Assembly: GCF_009746585.1 (NCBI RefSeq)
Contig: NZ_WRPO01000032.1
Coordinates: 1 to 36,236, forward strand
Reading direction: 5' to 3'
Source of the DNA: Novosphingobium aquimarinum
Lineage (GTDB): Bacteria > Pseudomonadota > Alphaproteobacteria > Sphingomonadales > Sphingomonadaceae
DNA length: 36,236 nt
Shown here: positions 15,005 to 24,007 of the stretch, in pieces
Numbering within the stretch: the stretch's first letter is position 1
Layout: each line of letters starts with the position of its first letter
Notes under the pieces: model-generated
The model's input: the letters and a program-made list of their open reading frames with translations, nothing else
Databases searched by the model: none
What the model was told of the DNA's origin: nothing
Translations under genes and position numbers: made by a program

Positions 15005-15220
15005 TCAGCCCCAGCGGCCGGTTTCCATCCAGATCAGGAAGCGCCGCAAGGGCAGCAGCCAGACCACGCCGAGCAGCACGTAGACCGGTGCCTGCGCGAG
15101 TGACGGAAGCTGCGAAATCAGCGGCTCGGCATAGACCGCGATGGCTATTCCGTAGAGAGTGAGGGCGATGCACAGCCCCAGGACGCCGATCGGGATTCGC
15201 AGGGTCGGCTTCTCACGCAT
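15005..15220 (-). CDS. DUF2842 family membrane protein
   Basis: A 71-residue protein with two transmembrane helices (VLGLCIALTLYGIAIAVYA and APVYVLLGVVWLLPL) and the C-terminal signature LRRFLIWMETGRW. This is characteristic of the alphaproteobacterial DUF2842 family of unknown function. The ATG at 15220 overlaps the end of the cyclo-ligase gene by 8 bases, so the two form an operon. Confidence 0.85.
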   Translation of the reverse strand: MREKPTLRIPIGVLGLCIALTLYGIAIAVYAEPLISQLPSLAQAPVYVLLGVVWLLPLRRFLIWMETGRWG

Positions 15221-15818
15221 CCGTCTGGTGTCCTTCGTAGAAACGCGTCGGTGTGACAATGCCGCTGAGCAGCTGGTCGTGCGGCTCGCGCGGCGCGGCA
15301 TCGAGCTTCTGGCAATCCCACGCCATGCCGATGGCACGGGTGCCGGGATGGGCTTCCAGCCAACGATCATAGTGCCCGCCGCCTTGTCCGAGCCGATCCC
15401 CGGCGGACGTGAAGCCCAGCAAGGGTACGAACAGCGTCTCAGGCGCGACTTCGGCGGCGGTCGCGGGCGGTTGCGAGACGCCGAACGGCCCCGGCGTCAG
15501 CGTATTGACGAAGGGGTTCTCCCATTCGCGGAAGATCATCGGCGCATCGCGGTCCGCGAACCAGGGCAGGGCGAGCTTGCGACCGTGCTCGTAAAGCCAT
15601 TGGGCGTAAGGAAGCGTCGGCGCTTCGTGGATCGCGGCATGATACAGACCGACCGTGCTGCCTTCGGGAACGCTGTCCGCGACGGGCCCCGGCGGCCGCA
15701 TGAACATCAGCGCGCGCACAGAGCGCGGGAGTGCTTCGACGTGTTCGCGCCGCAGCGTGCGCAAGCGTCGCCGCAGGAACGCCTTGTCGTCGTGAGCACC
15801 GGTCATGTGATCTGACAT
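15213..15818 (-). CDS. fau: 5-formyltetrahydrofolate cyclo-ligase
   Basis: The enzyme converts 5-formyl-THF to 5,10-methenyl-THF with ATP. The 201-residue protein has an N-terminal LRRRLRTLRREH helix, STVGLYHA, ALPWFADRDAPM, FVPLLGFTSAGDRLGQGGGHYDRWL (the nucleotide-binding GxGGGxYDR signature) and IGMAWDCQ. It follows zapA and the 6S RNA on the same strand, the conserved order in many proteobacteria. Confidence 0.93.
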   Translation of the reverse strand: MSDHMTGAHDDKAFLRRRLRTLRREHVEALPRSVRALMFMRPPGPVADSVPEGSTVGLYHAAIHEAPTLPYAQWLYEHGRKLALPWFADRDAPMIFREWENPFVNTLTPGPFGVSQPPATAAEVAPETLFVPLLGFTSAGDRLGQGGGHYDRWLEAHPGTRAIGMAWDCQKLDAAPREPHDQLLSGIVTPTRFYEGHQTDA

Positions 15819-15830
15819 TGCGCCTCTTTT

Positions 15831-16019
15831 GGGGGGGTGACGGGTCCACCTTGGGTCGTTTTCCTAGAAATCCTCTGACGCCTCGACGTCAGGTGGGCAC
15901 CATATGCACCGCAACCCCAATGCAAAGAGAGTGGCGCGGGCAGGGACAGCACCCTTGGATTGCTTATAGCCTCAGGGATGTTCTTACGGCTCGTGCCGGG
16001 CAGAACCCGTCACCCCCAA
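15831..16019 (-). ncRNA. ssrS: 6S RNA
   Basis: On the minus strand the 5' segment GGGGGTGACGGG (16017-16006) pairs perfectly with CCCGTCACCCCC (15844-15833), closing an RNA of about 185 nt between zapA and the cyclo-ligase gene. This long closing stem and the zapA - 6S - fau position are diagnostic. 6S RNA imitates an open promoter and binds the housekeeping RNA polymerase holoenzyme. The 5' end lies almost on the zapA stop codon, so it probably is processed from a zapA transcript or has a promoter within zapA. Exact ends are estimated. Confidence 0.82.
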
Positions 16020-16020
16020 T

Positions 16021-16344
16021 CTAGGGTGCCGAGGCTGCGCTCTCAAGCTGTGTCGCAATTTTTTCGACGCGGTCGGCGAGCGCAGCCGCCTGTCCGGCAA
16101 GGCGCGCCTCGGTCTGGTCGAGTTTTTCCTGGCTAATCATCGCGCCACGACACTCATGCAATTCGTCGGCGAGGAGCAGCGCGGCGAATAGCAGCGTGCG
16201 CGATTCGCTCTGGCCGGCAGCGGGATTTTGGGACGAGAGCTTGCTGTCGATCAACTGGCCGAGGGCAACGATGTGCTCTTCCTCGCCGTCCGCGCAGGCC
16301 ACGGTGTAGTGTCGTCCGCCGATCAGGAGTTGGACGTTGCTCAT
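16021..16344 (-). CDS. zapA: Cell division protein ZapA
   Basis: ZapA bundles FtsZ filaments at the division site. The 107-residue protein begins SNVQLLIGGRHYTVACADGEE, the typical N-terminal beta domain. It continues with HIVALGQLIDSKL and a C-terminal coiled coil (ISQEKLDQTEARLAGQAAALADRVEKI, seen in overlapping parts). Its ATG overlaps the stop of the upstream small gene, indicating coupling. The 6S RNA follows immediately. Confidence 0.9.
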   Translation of the reverse strand: MSNVQLLIGGRHYTVACADGEEEHIVALGQLIDSKLSSQNPAAGQSESRTLLFAALLLADELHECRGAMISQEKLDQTEARLAGQAAALADRVEKIATQLESAASAP

Positions 16345-16532
16345 CCGCTTTGCGCCGCGATCATGGCGTCAATCTCGGCAATCGTGCGCGATACGGCGGC
16401 TTTGAGTGTCTCGTGCCGCTCGTGGATATCATCGGACTGCGGACGTTCGGATGGTGATCGTGCCGCCGACTCGACACGCGCAATCGCTGCGTCGATACGC
16501 GCCAGTTCCTGCTCGATCGAACCCCCGTTCAT
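16341..16532 (-). CDS. Small coiled-coil protein upstream of zapA
   Basis: A 63-residue helical protein rich in Ala, Glu and Arg (SIEQELARIDAAIARVE, later LKAAVSRTIAEIDAMI), with no membrane segment. It ends in a four-base overlap with zapA. Similar short ORFs sit before zapA in other alphaproteobacteria. The function is unknown; a link to division is suggested only by the operon. Confidence 0.65.
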   Translation of the reverse strand: MNGGSIEQELARIDAAIARVESAARSPSERPQSDDIHERHETLKAAVSRTIAEIDAMIAAQSG

Positions 16533-16727
16533 CTCGCCTGATTACGATAAAAATACCAGATTTGCAAAAGATTACACTTGGGTCTTGGCAAGTGACATCG
16601 GTTAAGGGGCCTAACCTGGGCACTTGATTGCGTGCGGCGCTAAACTTGACGCGCGCACGCCTTCCCCTAGAGGAGGCCGCAAGTCTCGACTCGTCGCATT
16701 TGACCACTGTTTTCCCGGAGTTCCCTG

Positions 16728-18713
16728 ATGACCCTCGACCCGTCCCGTCTCGCGCCTATGGCGAACGCCATCCGCGCGCTGTCGATGGATGCGGTGCAGG
16801 AGGCGAACTCCGGCCATCCCGGCATGCCGATGGGCATGGCGGATGTGGCGACGGTGCTGTTCGACAAATTCCTCAAGTTCGATCCCGCCGCGCCCGACTG
16901 GGCCGACCGCGATCGCTTCGTGCTGTCGGCCGGGCATGGCTCGATGCTGATCTATTCGCTTCTCTATCTGACCGGTTACGAAAGCCCGACGATCGAGGAC
17001 ATTCGCAATTTCCGGAAGCTTGGCAGCGTCTGCGCCGGGCACCCGGAGAACTTCCTCATTCCCGGTGTCGAGTGCACGACCGGTCCGCTCGGCCAGGGGC
17101 TGGCCATGGCCGTCGGCATGGCGATTGCCGAAAAGCATCTTGCCGCCACGTTCGGCGACGATCTGGTCAATCATCGTACCTGGGTCGTTGCGGGTGACGG
17201 TTGCCTGATGGAAGGCATCAATCACGAGGCGATCGGGCTTGCCGGCAATCTCGGCCTCGGCAAGCTCAAGGTGCTGTGGGACGACAACCGCATCACCATC
17301 GACGGCGATACCTCGCTTTCGACTTGTGAGGACATCCCCGCGCGGTATCGCGCCGCGGGCTGGGAAGTGCTGTCGTGCGACGGTCACGACTTCGCCGATA
17401 TCGAACGCGCGCTGGGCGAGGCGGCCGCTTCGGACAAGCCGACGCTGGTGGCTTGCCGCACCGTCATCGGCAAGGGCGCGCCCAACAAGCAGGGTAGCCA
17501 CGACGTTCACGGCGCGCCGCTCGGCAAGGACGAGATCGCCGCCGCACGTGAACAACTGGGCTGGGATGCCGCGCCTTTCGAAATTCCCGAGGCCGTCCTG
17601 GCCGACTGGCGTTCGCTGGGTGCCAAGGGCGCCGAGGAGCGCGCGAAGTGGGAAATGTGCTGCACCGCGCATGGTGGCTGCAGCGAGTTCAAACGTCGTA
17701 TGGCTGGCGAACTGCCGTCGAGCGAGAAAGCGGGTCGGGAATTCCAGGCCTGGCTGGAGGGCGAGGCCAACATCGCCACCCGCAAGGCCTCGGAAAACGC
17801 GCTCAACGTTCTGGTCCCGCTGATCCCCGAGATGATCGGCGGTTCGGCGGACCTGACCGGCTCGAACAACACCAAGGCCAAGGACCAGGCGCCGTTGACC
17901 GCCGAGGATCCGTCCGGTCGTTACGTCTACTACGGCATTCGCGAGTTCGGCATGGCCGCGGCGATGAACGGCATGGCACTGCACGGCGGCGTCATTCCCT
18001 ACGGCGGCACGTTCCTGATCTTCTCGGACTATTGCCGCAATGCGGTGCGCTTGTCGGCGCTGCAGCAGACGCGCGTGATCTACGTCTTCACGCATGATTC
18101 GATCGGCCTGGGCGAAGATGGACCGACTCACCAGCCCATCGAGCAGGTGATGTCGCTGCGCCTCATTCCCAACCTCAACGTGTTCCGTCCGTGCGACGTT
18201 GTCGAGACGGCCGAGTGCTGGAGCCTCGCGTTGCAGACGCCGGACACGCCATCGGTGCTCGCGCTGTCGCGCCAGAACCTGCCGCAAGTGCGCGACTCGG
18301 GCGAAATGCTCAGCGCGCGCGGGGCCTATCGCCTGCGTTCGGCCGAAGCGACGCGCCGCGTCATTCTGATCGCCACGGGCTCCGAAGTGCAGCTCGCGCT
18401 CGAAGTTGCCGAGCAGCTCGAAGCCAAGAAGATCGGCGCCGACGTCGTTTCGATGCCGTGCATGGAGCTGTTCGAGCAGCAGCCCGAAGGCTATCGCAAA
18501 GACATCCTGCCCGATGCCGACCCGTCCGAAATTCTGCGGGTGTCGATCGAGGCGGGGGTGACGATGGGCTGGGAGCGCCACACGATGGCAAACGGCCTCA
18601 ACATCGGCCTCGACCGTTTCGGCGCGTCCGCGCCGGCCAAGGATCTGTTCGAGAAGTTCGGCTTCACAGCCGATGCCATCGTGCCGCAGATCATGAATAA
18701 AATCAGCAGCTGA
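16728..18713 (+). CDS. tkt: Transketolase
   Basis: The ThDP enzyme moves two-carbon units between sugar phosphates in the pentose phosphate pathway. The 661-residue protein has the expected full length and features: ANSGHPGMPMGMAD, LSAGHGSMLIYSLLYLTGY, the ThDP site VAGDGCLMEGINHEAI...DDNRI, KGAPNKQGSHDVHGAPLG, then REFGMAAAMNGMALHGG and THDSIGLGEDGPTHQPIEQ. It opens the plus-strand tkt-gap-MOSC-pgk-acyltransferase-fba block, ending 15 bp before gap. Confidence 0.96.
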   Translation: MTLDPSRLAPMANAIRALSMDAVQEANSGHPGMPMGMADVATVLFDKFLKFDPAAPDWADRDRFVLSAGHGSMLIYSLLYLTGYESPTIEDIRNFRKLGSVCAGHPENFLIPGVECTTGPLGQGLAMAVGMAIAEKHLAATFGDDLVNHRTWVVAGDGCLMEGINHEAIGLAGNLGLGKLKVLWDDNRITIDGDTSLSTCEDIPARYRAAGWEVLSCDGHDFADIERALGEAAASDKPTLVACRTVIGKGAPNKQGSHDVHGAPLGKDEIAAAREQLGWDAAPFEIPEAVLADWRSLGAKGAEERAKWEMCCTAHGGCSEFKRRMAGELPSSEKAGREFQAWLEGEANIATRKASENALNVLVPLIPEMIGGSADLTGSNNTKAKDQAPLTAEDPSGRYVYYGIREFGMAAAMNGMALHGGVIPYGGTFLIFSDYCRNAVRLSALQQTRVIYVFTHDSIGLGEDGPTHQPIEQVMSLRLIPNLNVFRPCDVVETAECWSLALQTPDTPSVLALSRQNLPQVRDSGEMLSARGAYRLRSAEATRRVILIATGSEVQLALEVAEQLEAKKIGADVVSMPCMELFEQQPEGYRKDILPDADPSEILRVSIEAGVTMGWERHTMANGLNIGLDRFGASAPAKDLFEKFGFTADAIVPQIMNKISS

Positions 18714-18728
18714 CAGGAGATTTCTGAC

Positions 18729-19736
18729 ATGGCGACCAAGGTTGCGATCAATGGTTTCGGACGTATCGGGCGCCTCGTCGCGCGCGCCATCCTCGAACGC
18801 CCCGATTGCGGGCTCGAACTGGTTTCGATCAACGACCTCGCCGATGTGAAGTCCAACGCGCTTCTGTTCGGCTTCGATTCCACGCACGGCCGCTTCCCCG
18901 GCACGATCGTTCCGGGTGACGGCAAGATGACCGTGAACGGCAAGGACATCGTCGTCACCGCCGAAAAGGATCCTGGCAAGCTGCCGCACAAGGATCTGGG
19001 CATCGACATCGTTCTCGAATGCACCGGCTTCTTCCAGTCCAAGACCGCCTCGCAACCGCACCTCGATGCCGGTGCCAAGCGTGTGCTGATCTCCGCGCCG
19101 GCCGAAGGTGTCGACAAGACGATCGTGTTCGGCGTCAACGACGGCGCGCTGACGGCGGAGGACGTGGTCGTCTCGAACGCGAGCTGCACCACCAACTGCC
19201 TCGCACCCGTCGCCAAAGTCATGCAGGACACCGTCGGCATCGAGCGTGGTTTCATGACCACGATCCACTCGTACACCAACGACCAGCGCATGCTCGATCA
19301 GATCCACAAGGACCTGCGTCGGGCCCGTGGCGGTGCGCAGAACATGATCCCGACCACCACCGGCGCCGCGCGCGCGGTCGGCCTCGTCCTGCCCGAACTG
19401 AAGGGCAAGCTCGATGGGTCTTCGGTCCGCGTACCGACGCCGAATGTCAGCCTTGTCGACCTGTGCTTCGTGCCGGGCCGCGACACGACCAAGGACGAGA
19501 TCAACGGCGCGCTGAAGGCCGCCGCCGAAGGTCCGATGAAGGGCGTGCTCGACTTCACCGATCAGCCGCTCGTCTCCTCGGACTTCAACCACTATCCGGC
19601 TAGCTCGACCGTCGACAGCCTCGAAACGGCCGTGATGGAAGGCAAGTTCGTGCGCGTCGTCTCCTGGTACGACAACGAATGGGGCTTCTCGAACCGTATG
19701 CTCGACACGGCGGGAGCCATGGCGAAGTACCTCTGA
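18729..19736 (+). CDS. gap: Glyceraldehyde-3-phosphate dehydrogenase
   Basis: GAPDH makes 1,3-bisphosphoglycerate with NAD(P)+. The 335-residue protein has the Rossmann start KVAINGFGRIGRLVARA, the catalytic SNASCTTNCLAPVAKV with C153, HSYTNDQRMLDQIHKD, and WYDNEWGFSNRMLD at the C-terminus. Aspartate or other cofactor-specificity residues were not analysed. An AGGAG sequence precedes the ATG. Confidence 0.96.
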   Translation: MATKVAINGFGRIGRLVARAILERPDCGLELVSINDLADVKSNALLFGFDSTHGRFPGTIVPGDGKMTVNGKDIVVTAEKDPGKLPHKDLGIDIVLECTGFFQSKTASQPHLDAGAKRVLISAPAEGVDKTIVFGVNDGALTAEDVVVSNASCTTNCLAPVAKVMQDTVGIERGFMTTIHSYTNDQRMLDQIHKDLRRARGGAQNMIPTTTGAARAVGLVLPELKGKLDGSSVRVPTPNVSLVDLCFVPGRDTTKDEINGALKAAAEGPMKGVLDFTDQPLVSSDFNHYPASSTVDSLETAVMEGKFVRVVSWYDNEWGFSNRMLDTAGAMAKYL

Positions 19737-19754
19737 CGATTTGAGGAATTGCCG

Positions 19755-20240
19755 GTGGAATTGACCGCAAGGACGGGAAGGCTGGCGGGCATCGCTCGTC
19801 GCCCCCGTCCGCGTGGGCCGGTCGAGGTCATACGCTCGGTATCGGTGACGACCGTCGAGGGGGTTCATGGCAATTTCCGCGGTGCGGTCATGCCGGGCAA
19901 GCGTCCGCGTCGCCAGATTTCGCTGATCGAAGCGGAGAGCTGGGCGGCGGCGCTTGCGGATCTCGGCCTGCATCCCGAAGACATGCTGGCCTGGTCGGTG
20001 CGCCGCGCCGATCTGCTCGTGCAAGGGCTGCGTCTGCCGCGTGAGGCGGGCACTGTCCTCGCGATCGGTTCGAGTTTGCGTATCGAAGTGACCATGGAAT
20101 GTGATCCATGCAGTCGTATGGACGAGATTCAACCGGGGCTGAGGTCCGCGCTCATGCCGGATTGGCGTGGCGGTTTCCTCGGCAAAGTGGTTACTGACGG
20201 CGACATCGCCGTGGGCGACGAGATAAGGATCGAAGCATGA
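19755..20240 (+). CDS. MOSC domain protein
   Basis: A roughly 160-residue single-domain MOSC (MOCO sulfurase C-terminal) protein. Visible features are GVHGNFRGAVMPGKRPRRQI, LLVQGLRLP, GSSLRIEVTMECDPCSRMDE (conserved Cys of the family) and GGFLGKVVTDGDIAVGDEI. MOSC proteins bind molybdenum cofactor or carry sulfur, often in detoxification of N-hydroxylated compounds. I chose the GTG at 19755 with GAGG eight bases upstream; a TTG at 19749 is possible. Its stop overlaps the pgk ATG, which ties it to the glycolytic operon, an unexpected place. Confidence 0.85.
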   Translation: MELTARTGRLAGIARRPRPRGPVEVIRSVSVTTVEGVHGNFRGAVMPGKRPRRQISLIEAESWAAALADLGLHPEDMLAWSVRRADLLVQGLRLPREAGTVLAIGSSLRIEVTMECDPCSRMDEIQPGLRSALMPDWRGGFLGKVVTDGDIAVGDEIRIEA

Positions 20241-21436
20241 GCGCTTTCAAGACACTGGACGATCTTGGCGATGTGACCGGAAAGGTTGCCCTCGTCCGCG
20301 TCGATCTCAACTTGCCGATGAAGGACGGCCTCGTCACGGACGAGACCCGCATTCGCGCGTCGGCGCCGACCATCGCCGATCTGACCGCAAAGGGCGCCAA
20401 GGTCCTGCTGCTGGCCCACTTCGGTCGTCCCAAGGGCGAGCGCTCTTCGACCCAGTCGCTCAGCCTTGTGGTCGGCGCGGTCGAGAAAGTGATCGGCCAG
20501 GAAATCATGTTTGTGCCCGAAGTCGTCGGGCCCGTCGTGGCGCAGTCCGTCGGCATCCTCGGCAATGGCGACGTCGCCATCCTCGAGAACACGCGCTTCT
20601 GGAAAGGTGAGGAAGCGAACGACCCCGAATTCGCCAAGGCCATTGCCGAAAACGGCGACTTCTTCGTCAACGATGCCTTCTCCGCCGCGCACCGCGCGCA
20701 CGCGACCACCGAAGGGCTGGCGAAGCTGCTGCCGGCTTACGCGGGCCGTTCGATGCAGGCCGAACTCGAAGCGCTCGACGCTGCTCTCGGTACGCCGGTA
20801 AAGCCGGTTGCCGCCGTGGTTGGCGGGGCCAAGGTCTCCTCGAAGCTCGACGTGCTAACCCATCTGGTGAGCCAGGTCGATCATCTCATCATCGGCGGCG
20901 GCATGGCCAATACCTTCCTTGCGGCCAAGGGCGTCGATGTCGGCAAATCCCTGTGCGAGCACGATCTGGCGGACACCGCCAATTCCATTATCGAGACCGC
21001 CGACAAATCGGGTTGCACGGTCCACTTGCCTTACGAAGTGGTGGTCTCGAAGGAATTCGCTGCCAACCCGCCGAGCCTGCGCACCTGCAACGTCCATGAG
21101 GTAGCCGCCGACGAAATGATCCTCGATGTCGGTCCTTCCGCGGTCGAGGCGCTGGGCGATGTGCTCAAGACATGCCGGACACTGGTGTGGAACGGGCCGA
21201 TGGGCGCCTTCGAGACCGAACCGTTCGATGCCGCGACCGTCTCGCTGGCCAAGACCGCCGCCGCGCTGACGCGCGAAGGCTCGCTGACTTCGGTCGCGGG
21301 TGGCGGCGATACCGTTGCTGCGCTCAACCACGCCGGCGTTGCGCAGGATTTCAGCTATATTTCGACCGCGGGCGGTGCCTTCCTCGAATGGATGGAAGGC
21401 AAGGAACTGCCGGGCGTTGCCGCGCTCTCCAACTGA
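20237..21436 (+). CDS. pgk: Phosphoglycerate kinase
   Basis: PGK makes ATP and 3-phosphoglycerate from 1,3-bisphosphoglycerate. The 399-residue protein has VALVRVDLNLPMKDG, LLAHFGRPKGER, ILENTRFWKGEE, NDAFSAAHRAHATTEG, VGGAKVSSKLDVL, LIIGGGMANTFLAAKG, WNGPMGAFE and the C-terminal SVAGGGDTVAALN...YISTAGGAFLEWMEGKELPG pieces. Length and order are normal. Confidence 0.96.
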   Translation: MSAFKTLDDLGDVTGKVALVRVDLNLPMKDGLVTDETRIRASAPTIADLTAKGAKVLLLAHFGRPKGERSSTQSLSLVVGAVEKVIGQEIMFVPEVVGPVVAQSVGILGNGDVAILENTRFWKGEEANDPEFAKAIAENGDFFVNDAFSAAHRAHATTEGLAKLLPAYAGRSMQAELEALDAALGTPVKPVAAVVGGAKVSSKLDVLTHLVSQVDHLIIGGGMANTFLAAKGVDVGKSLCEHDLADTANSIIETADKSGCTVHLPYEVVVSKEFAANPPSLRTCNVHEVAADEMILDVGPSAVEALGDVLKTCRTLVWNGPMGAFETEPFDAATVSLAKTAAALTREGSLTSVAGGGDTVAALNHAGVAQDFSYISTAGGAFLEWMEGKELPGVAALSN

Positions 21437-22523
21437 ACCGGCGCTCGCCGAGGCGAGACAACCGGTCGCGGGCGGGGCAGGGGCTCCGACGCGTTACGTA
21501 ACGCTCGATGCGATGCGCGGGCTCGCCGCAATCTGCGTGGCGCTGTTCCATTTCGATATCTGGGCAATGCCGCACGGTTATTTGGCCGTCGATTTCTTCT
21601 TCGTGCTGTCGGGCTTCGTGCTGGCGCGCACTTACGCGCCGCGCTTCGCCCAAGGGCTTGGCTTCGGGCGCTTCATGGTCAAACGGATCGTCCGGCTCTA
21701 CCCGCTATTTCTGCTTGGCATCTTGCTGGCGGGCCTCGTTTTCGCGCTGCGGGCGGAAGTGGGCGCGGCAAATCCAATGGCGCCCGCCGCGGCATGGTGG
21801 ACCTTCCTGCTGGGGCTGGCGATGCTGCCCTCGCCACTCGATGTGCCGCTGTTTCCGCTGAACGTGCCTTCGTGGTCCTTGTTTTTCGAGATCCTCGCCA
21901 ATGCCTTGCTGGCGCTGGTTCTTCTGCGCCTGCCGCGCTGGGCACTTATCGCGCTGATCGTGGTGTGCGCCGCCGGCCTGACGCCGATTCTGCTCGCGCA
22001 CGGATCGGGCAACATCGGGGCCTTGTGGTCCGAGATCGGCGTCGCGAGCTTGCGCACGACATACTCGTTCGGCTTCGGCGTGCTCATCGCGGGCCTGGCC
22101 AATCTGCCGCCGCGACGCGCATCGTGGCTGGCCCTTTTCGTCCCCGCCGCTATCCTCGTCATGCTGGCCCTGCCGCGCACCGGGCATGCCGCCTACGACA
22201 TCGGCATGATCCTGATCGGATCGCCGCTGCTGCTTTGGGCCGGCTCGCGCGTGCAATTGCCCGGTTTCTGCCTCATTCCGGCAAGCTTCATCGGCGAAGT
22301 ATCCTATGCGCTCTACGCCGTTCACTGGCCGATGATCGAGCCCTTGCGCGATCTGCGCGACCGCCTGGCCGTCTCGCCGCTCATCGCCGATCCCATGTTC
22401 ATCGCCACGATGCTGGTGCTCGCGTGGCTGGCGGTGCGCTGGTTCGACATGCCCTTGCGCCGACGCCTTTCCGCCGCTCTTGCGGGAGACCACTCAGTTG
22501 CGAGAAAAGTCGCGGCTGGTTAA
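21417..22523 (+). CDS. Acyltransferase family 3 membrane protein (OafA-like)
   Basis: The protein has the acyltransferase-3 signature VTLDAMRGLAAICVALFHF, with the catalytic-type His in the first helix. It continues with YLAVDFFFVLSGFVLART and FMVKRIVRLYPLFLLG, followed by about ten hydrophobic helices. Such enzymes O-acylate surface glycans or lipids in the inner membrane. The start is uncertain: the TTG at 21417 overlaps the end of pgk and has AAGGAA about ten bases upstream, while the first ATG (21513) would cut the signature. The substrate is unknown. Its place between pgk and fba probably reflects co-transcription rather than shared function. Confidence 0.82.
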   Translation: MPRSPTEPALAEARQPVAGGAGAPTRYVTLDAMRGLAAICVALFHFDIWAMPHGYLAVDFFFVLSGFVLARTYAPRFAQGLGFGRFMVKRIVRLYPLFLLGILLAGLVFALRAEVGAANPMAPAAAWWTFLLGLAMLPSPLDVPLFPLNVPSWSLFFEILANALLALVLLRLPRWALIALIVVCAAGLTPILLAHGSGNIGALWSEIGVASLRTTYSFGFGVLIAGLANLPPRRASWLALFVPAAILVMLALPRTGHAAYDIGMILIGSPLLLWAGSRVQLPGFCLIPASFIGEVSYALYAVHWPMIEPLRDLRDRLAVSPLIADPMFIATMLVLAWLAVRWFDMPLRRRLSAALAGDHSVARKVAAG

Positions 22524-22559
22524 GCCTTCATCACAGCAAACAAGACAGGGAATTCAGGC

Positions 22560-23471
22560 ATGAACACATCCGACATGACCGCCAAGATGGCTGAAGGCGA
22601 TGGCTTTATCGCCGCGCTCGATCAGAGCGGGGGCTCCACGCCCAAGGCGCTGAAGGGCTACGGCGTCGAGGAAGGCGCCTGGAACACCGAAGAGGAAATG
22701 TTCGGCCTGATCCACGACATGCGCAGCCGCATCATTTCGTCGCCCGCCTTTACCGGCGAGAAGGTGATCGGCGCGATCCTGTTCGAGCGCACGATGGACG
22801 GCACCGTCGACGGCAAGCCGACGCCGCAGGCGCTGATCGACAAAGGCGTGGTGCCCTTCATCAAGATCGACAAGGGCCTCGAGGACGAAGCCAACGGCGT
22901 GCAGATGATGAAGCCGATGCCCACGCTCGACGCGCTGCTCGAAAAGTCGAAGGCGCTCGGCGTGTTCGGCACCAAGGAACGCTCGGTGATCAATTCGGCG
23001 AACGAAGAAGGCATCGCCGCGATCGTCAAGCAGCAGTTCGAAGTCGGCCAGCAGGTCATCGGCCACGGCATGATGCCGATGATCGAGCCCGAGGTGAACA
23101 TCAAGAGCGAGACCCGCACCGACTGCGACAAGATCCTGCTCGCCGAAATCCTGAAGGCCCTCGACGCACTGCCCGATGGCCAGAAGGTCATGCTTAAGCT
23201 CTCGCTGCCGGTTGTGCCGGGCACCTTCGATCCGCTGGTCGAGCATCCCAAGGTGCTGCGCGTCGTCGCGCTGTCGGGTGGCTACAAGCGCCCCGAAGCG
23301 TGCCGCGAACTGGCGAAGAACAAGGGCATCATCGCCAGCTTCAGCCGCGCGCTGCTCGAAGACCTGCGCGCGCAAATGAGCGAAGATGAGTTCGACAAGG
23401 CACTCGGCTCGGCGATCGACGAGATCTACACCGGTTCCACTCAGAAGACTGCCGCGGCGGCTACGGCCTGA
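22560..23471 (+). CDS. fba: Class I fructose-bisphosphate aldolase
   Basis: A 303-residue Schiff-base aldolase cleaving fructose-1,6-bisphosphate. Recognisable are FIAALDQSGGSTPKALKGYG near the start, MRSRIISSPAF, GAILFERTMDG, VPFIKIDKGL, MPMIEPEVNI, KLSLPVVPGTF and ALSGGYKRPEACR with a late IIASFSRAL. It is the metal-independent class I type, not the zinc class II enzyme. It ends the glycolytic block and converges with the lipoprotein gene. Confidence 0.94.
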   Translation: MNTSDMTAKMAEGDGFIAALDQSGGSTPKALKGYGVEEGAWNTEEEMFGLIHDMRSRIISSPAFTGEKVIGAILFERTMDGTVDGKPTPQALIDKGVVPFIKIDKGLEDEANGVQMMKPMPTLDALLEKSKALGVFGTKERSVINSANEEGIAAIVKQQFEVGQQVIGHGMMPMIEPEVNIKSETRTDCDKILLAEILKALDALPDGQKVMLKLSLPVVPGTFDPLVEHPKVLRVVALSGGYKRPEACRELAKNKGIIASFSRALLEDLRAQMSEDEFDKALGSAIDEIYTGSTQKTAAAATA

Positions 23472-23499
23472 GATCGGAACCTAGGAAGATTGCCCTCGT

Positions 23500-23928
23500 T
23501 CAGATCCCGCCCATGAAGCGGAACCCGAAGCTGTAATCTGCCTCTTCGAGTCCAGCCTGACCCACCATTGGCGGGTCGGGCTGGACCTCGACCAGTTCGA
23601 GGCTGCCGTCGGCTACCTGAACCGGCTCGCCTTGCGTCAGTTCACGAAATTCCCTGCGGGCGCCGAGGTCGATCCGGGCTCGGATCCGGACACGTCCAGC
23701 CCAGACACAGCGCGCGTTCATTGGGCAACGGCTGTCTTCGAGGACCGCAAGCGGCGTGACTTTGGGGCCGTCGACCCAAGCGGTCTCGCCCATTCGCGAG
23801 CGCACGAGGGGGCTCGGCTCTTCGGGAGCGGCGGCAGCAGTCGGGCTCGCTGCCGGAATGGGGGCTGGGGCAGTGGTGCAAGCTGCCGGAAGCAGCAAGG
23901 CGGCCAGGACAAGAGTGGTTCGCAGCAT
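23500..23928 (-). CDS. Putative lipoprotein
   Basis: A 142-residue protein starting MLRTTLVLAALLLPAACTT, a lipoprotein signal peptide with lipobox LPAAC. It is followed by an Ala/Pro linker and a small domain with SRCPMNARCVWAGRVRIRA and two cysteines. The CP-x3-CVWAG pattern is common in short exported bacterial proteins of unknown function. I took the ATG at 23928 because the upstream open frame has no signal peptide. It converges with fba and lies back to back with thiE. Confidence 0.8.
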   Translation of the reverse strand: MLRTTLVLAALLLPAACTTAPAPIPAASPTAAAAPEEPSPLVRSRMGETAWVDGPKVTPLAVLEDSRCPMNARCVWAGRVRIRARIDLGARREFRELTQGEPVQVADGSLELVEVQPDPPMVGQAGLEEADYSFGFRFMGGI

Positions 23929-24007
23929 CGCGCCGGGGTGCGCGTTCGCCGCTGAACCAACGCCGAACGCTTGGCGGCAGCGACCCGCGCGGCTATGGGC
24001 TCGCCTC

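Noticed and set aside
16611..20132. A very long open frame on the minus strand opposite tkt and gap
   Set aside because: It is a codon-bias shadow of two certain genes; the product is His/Arg-rich without any domain.
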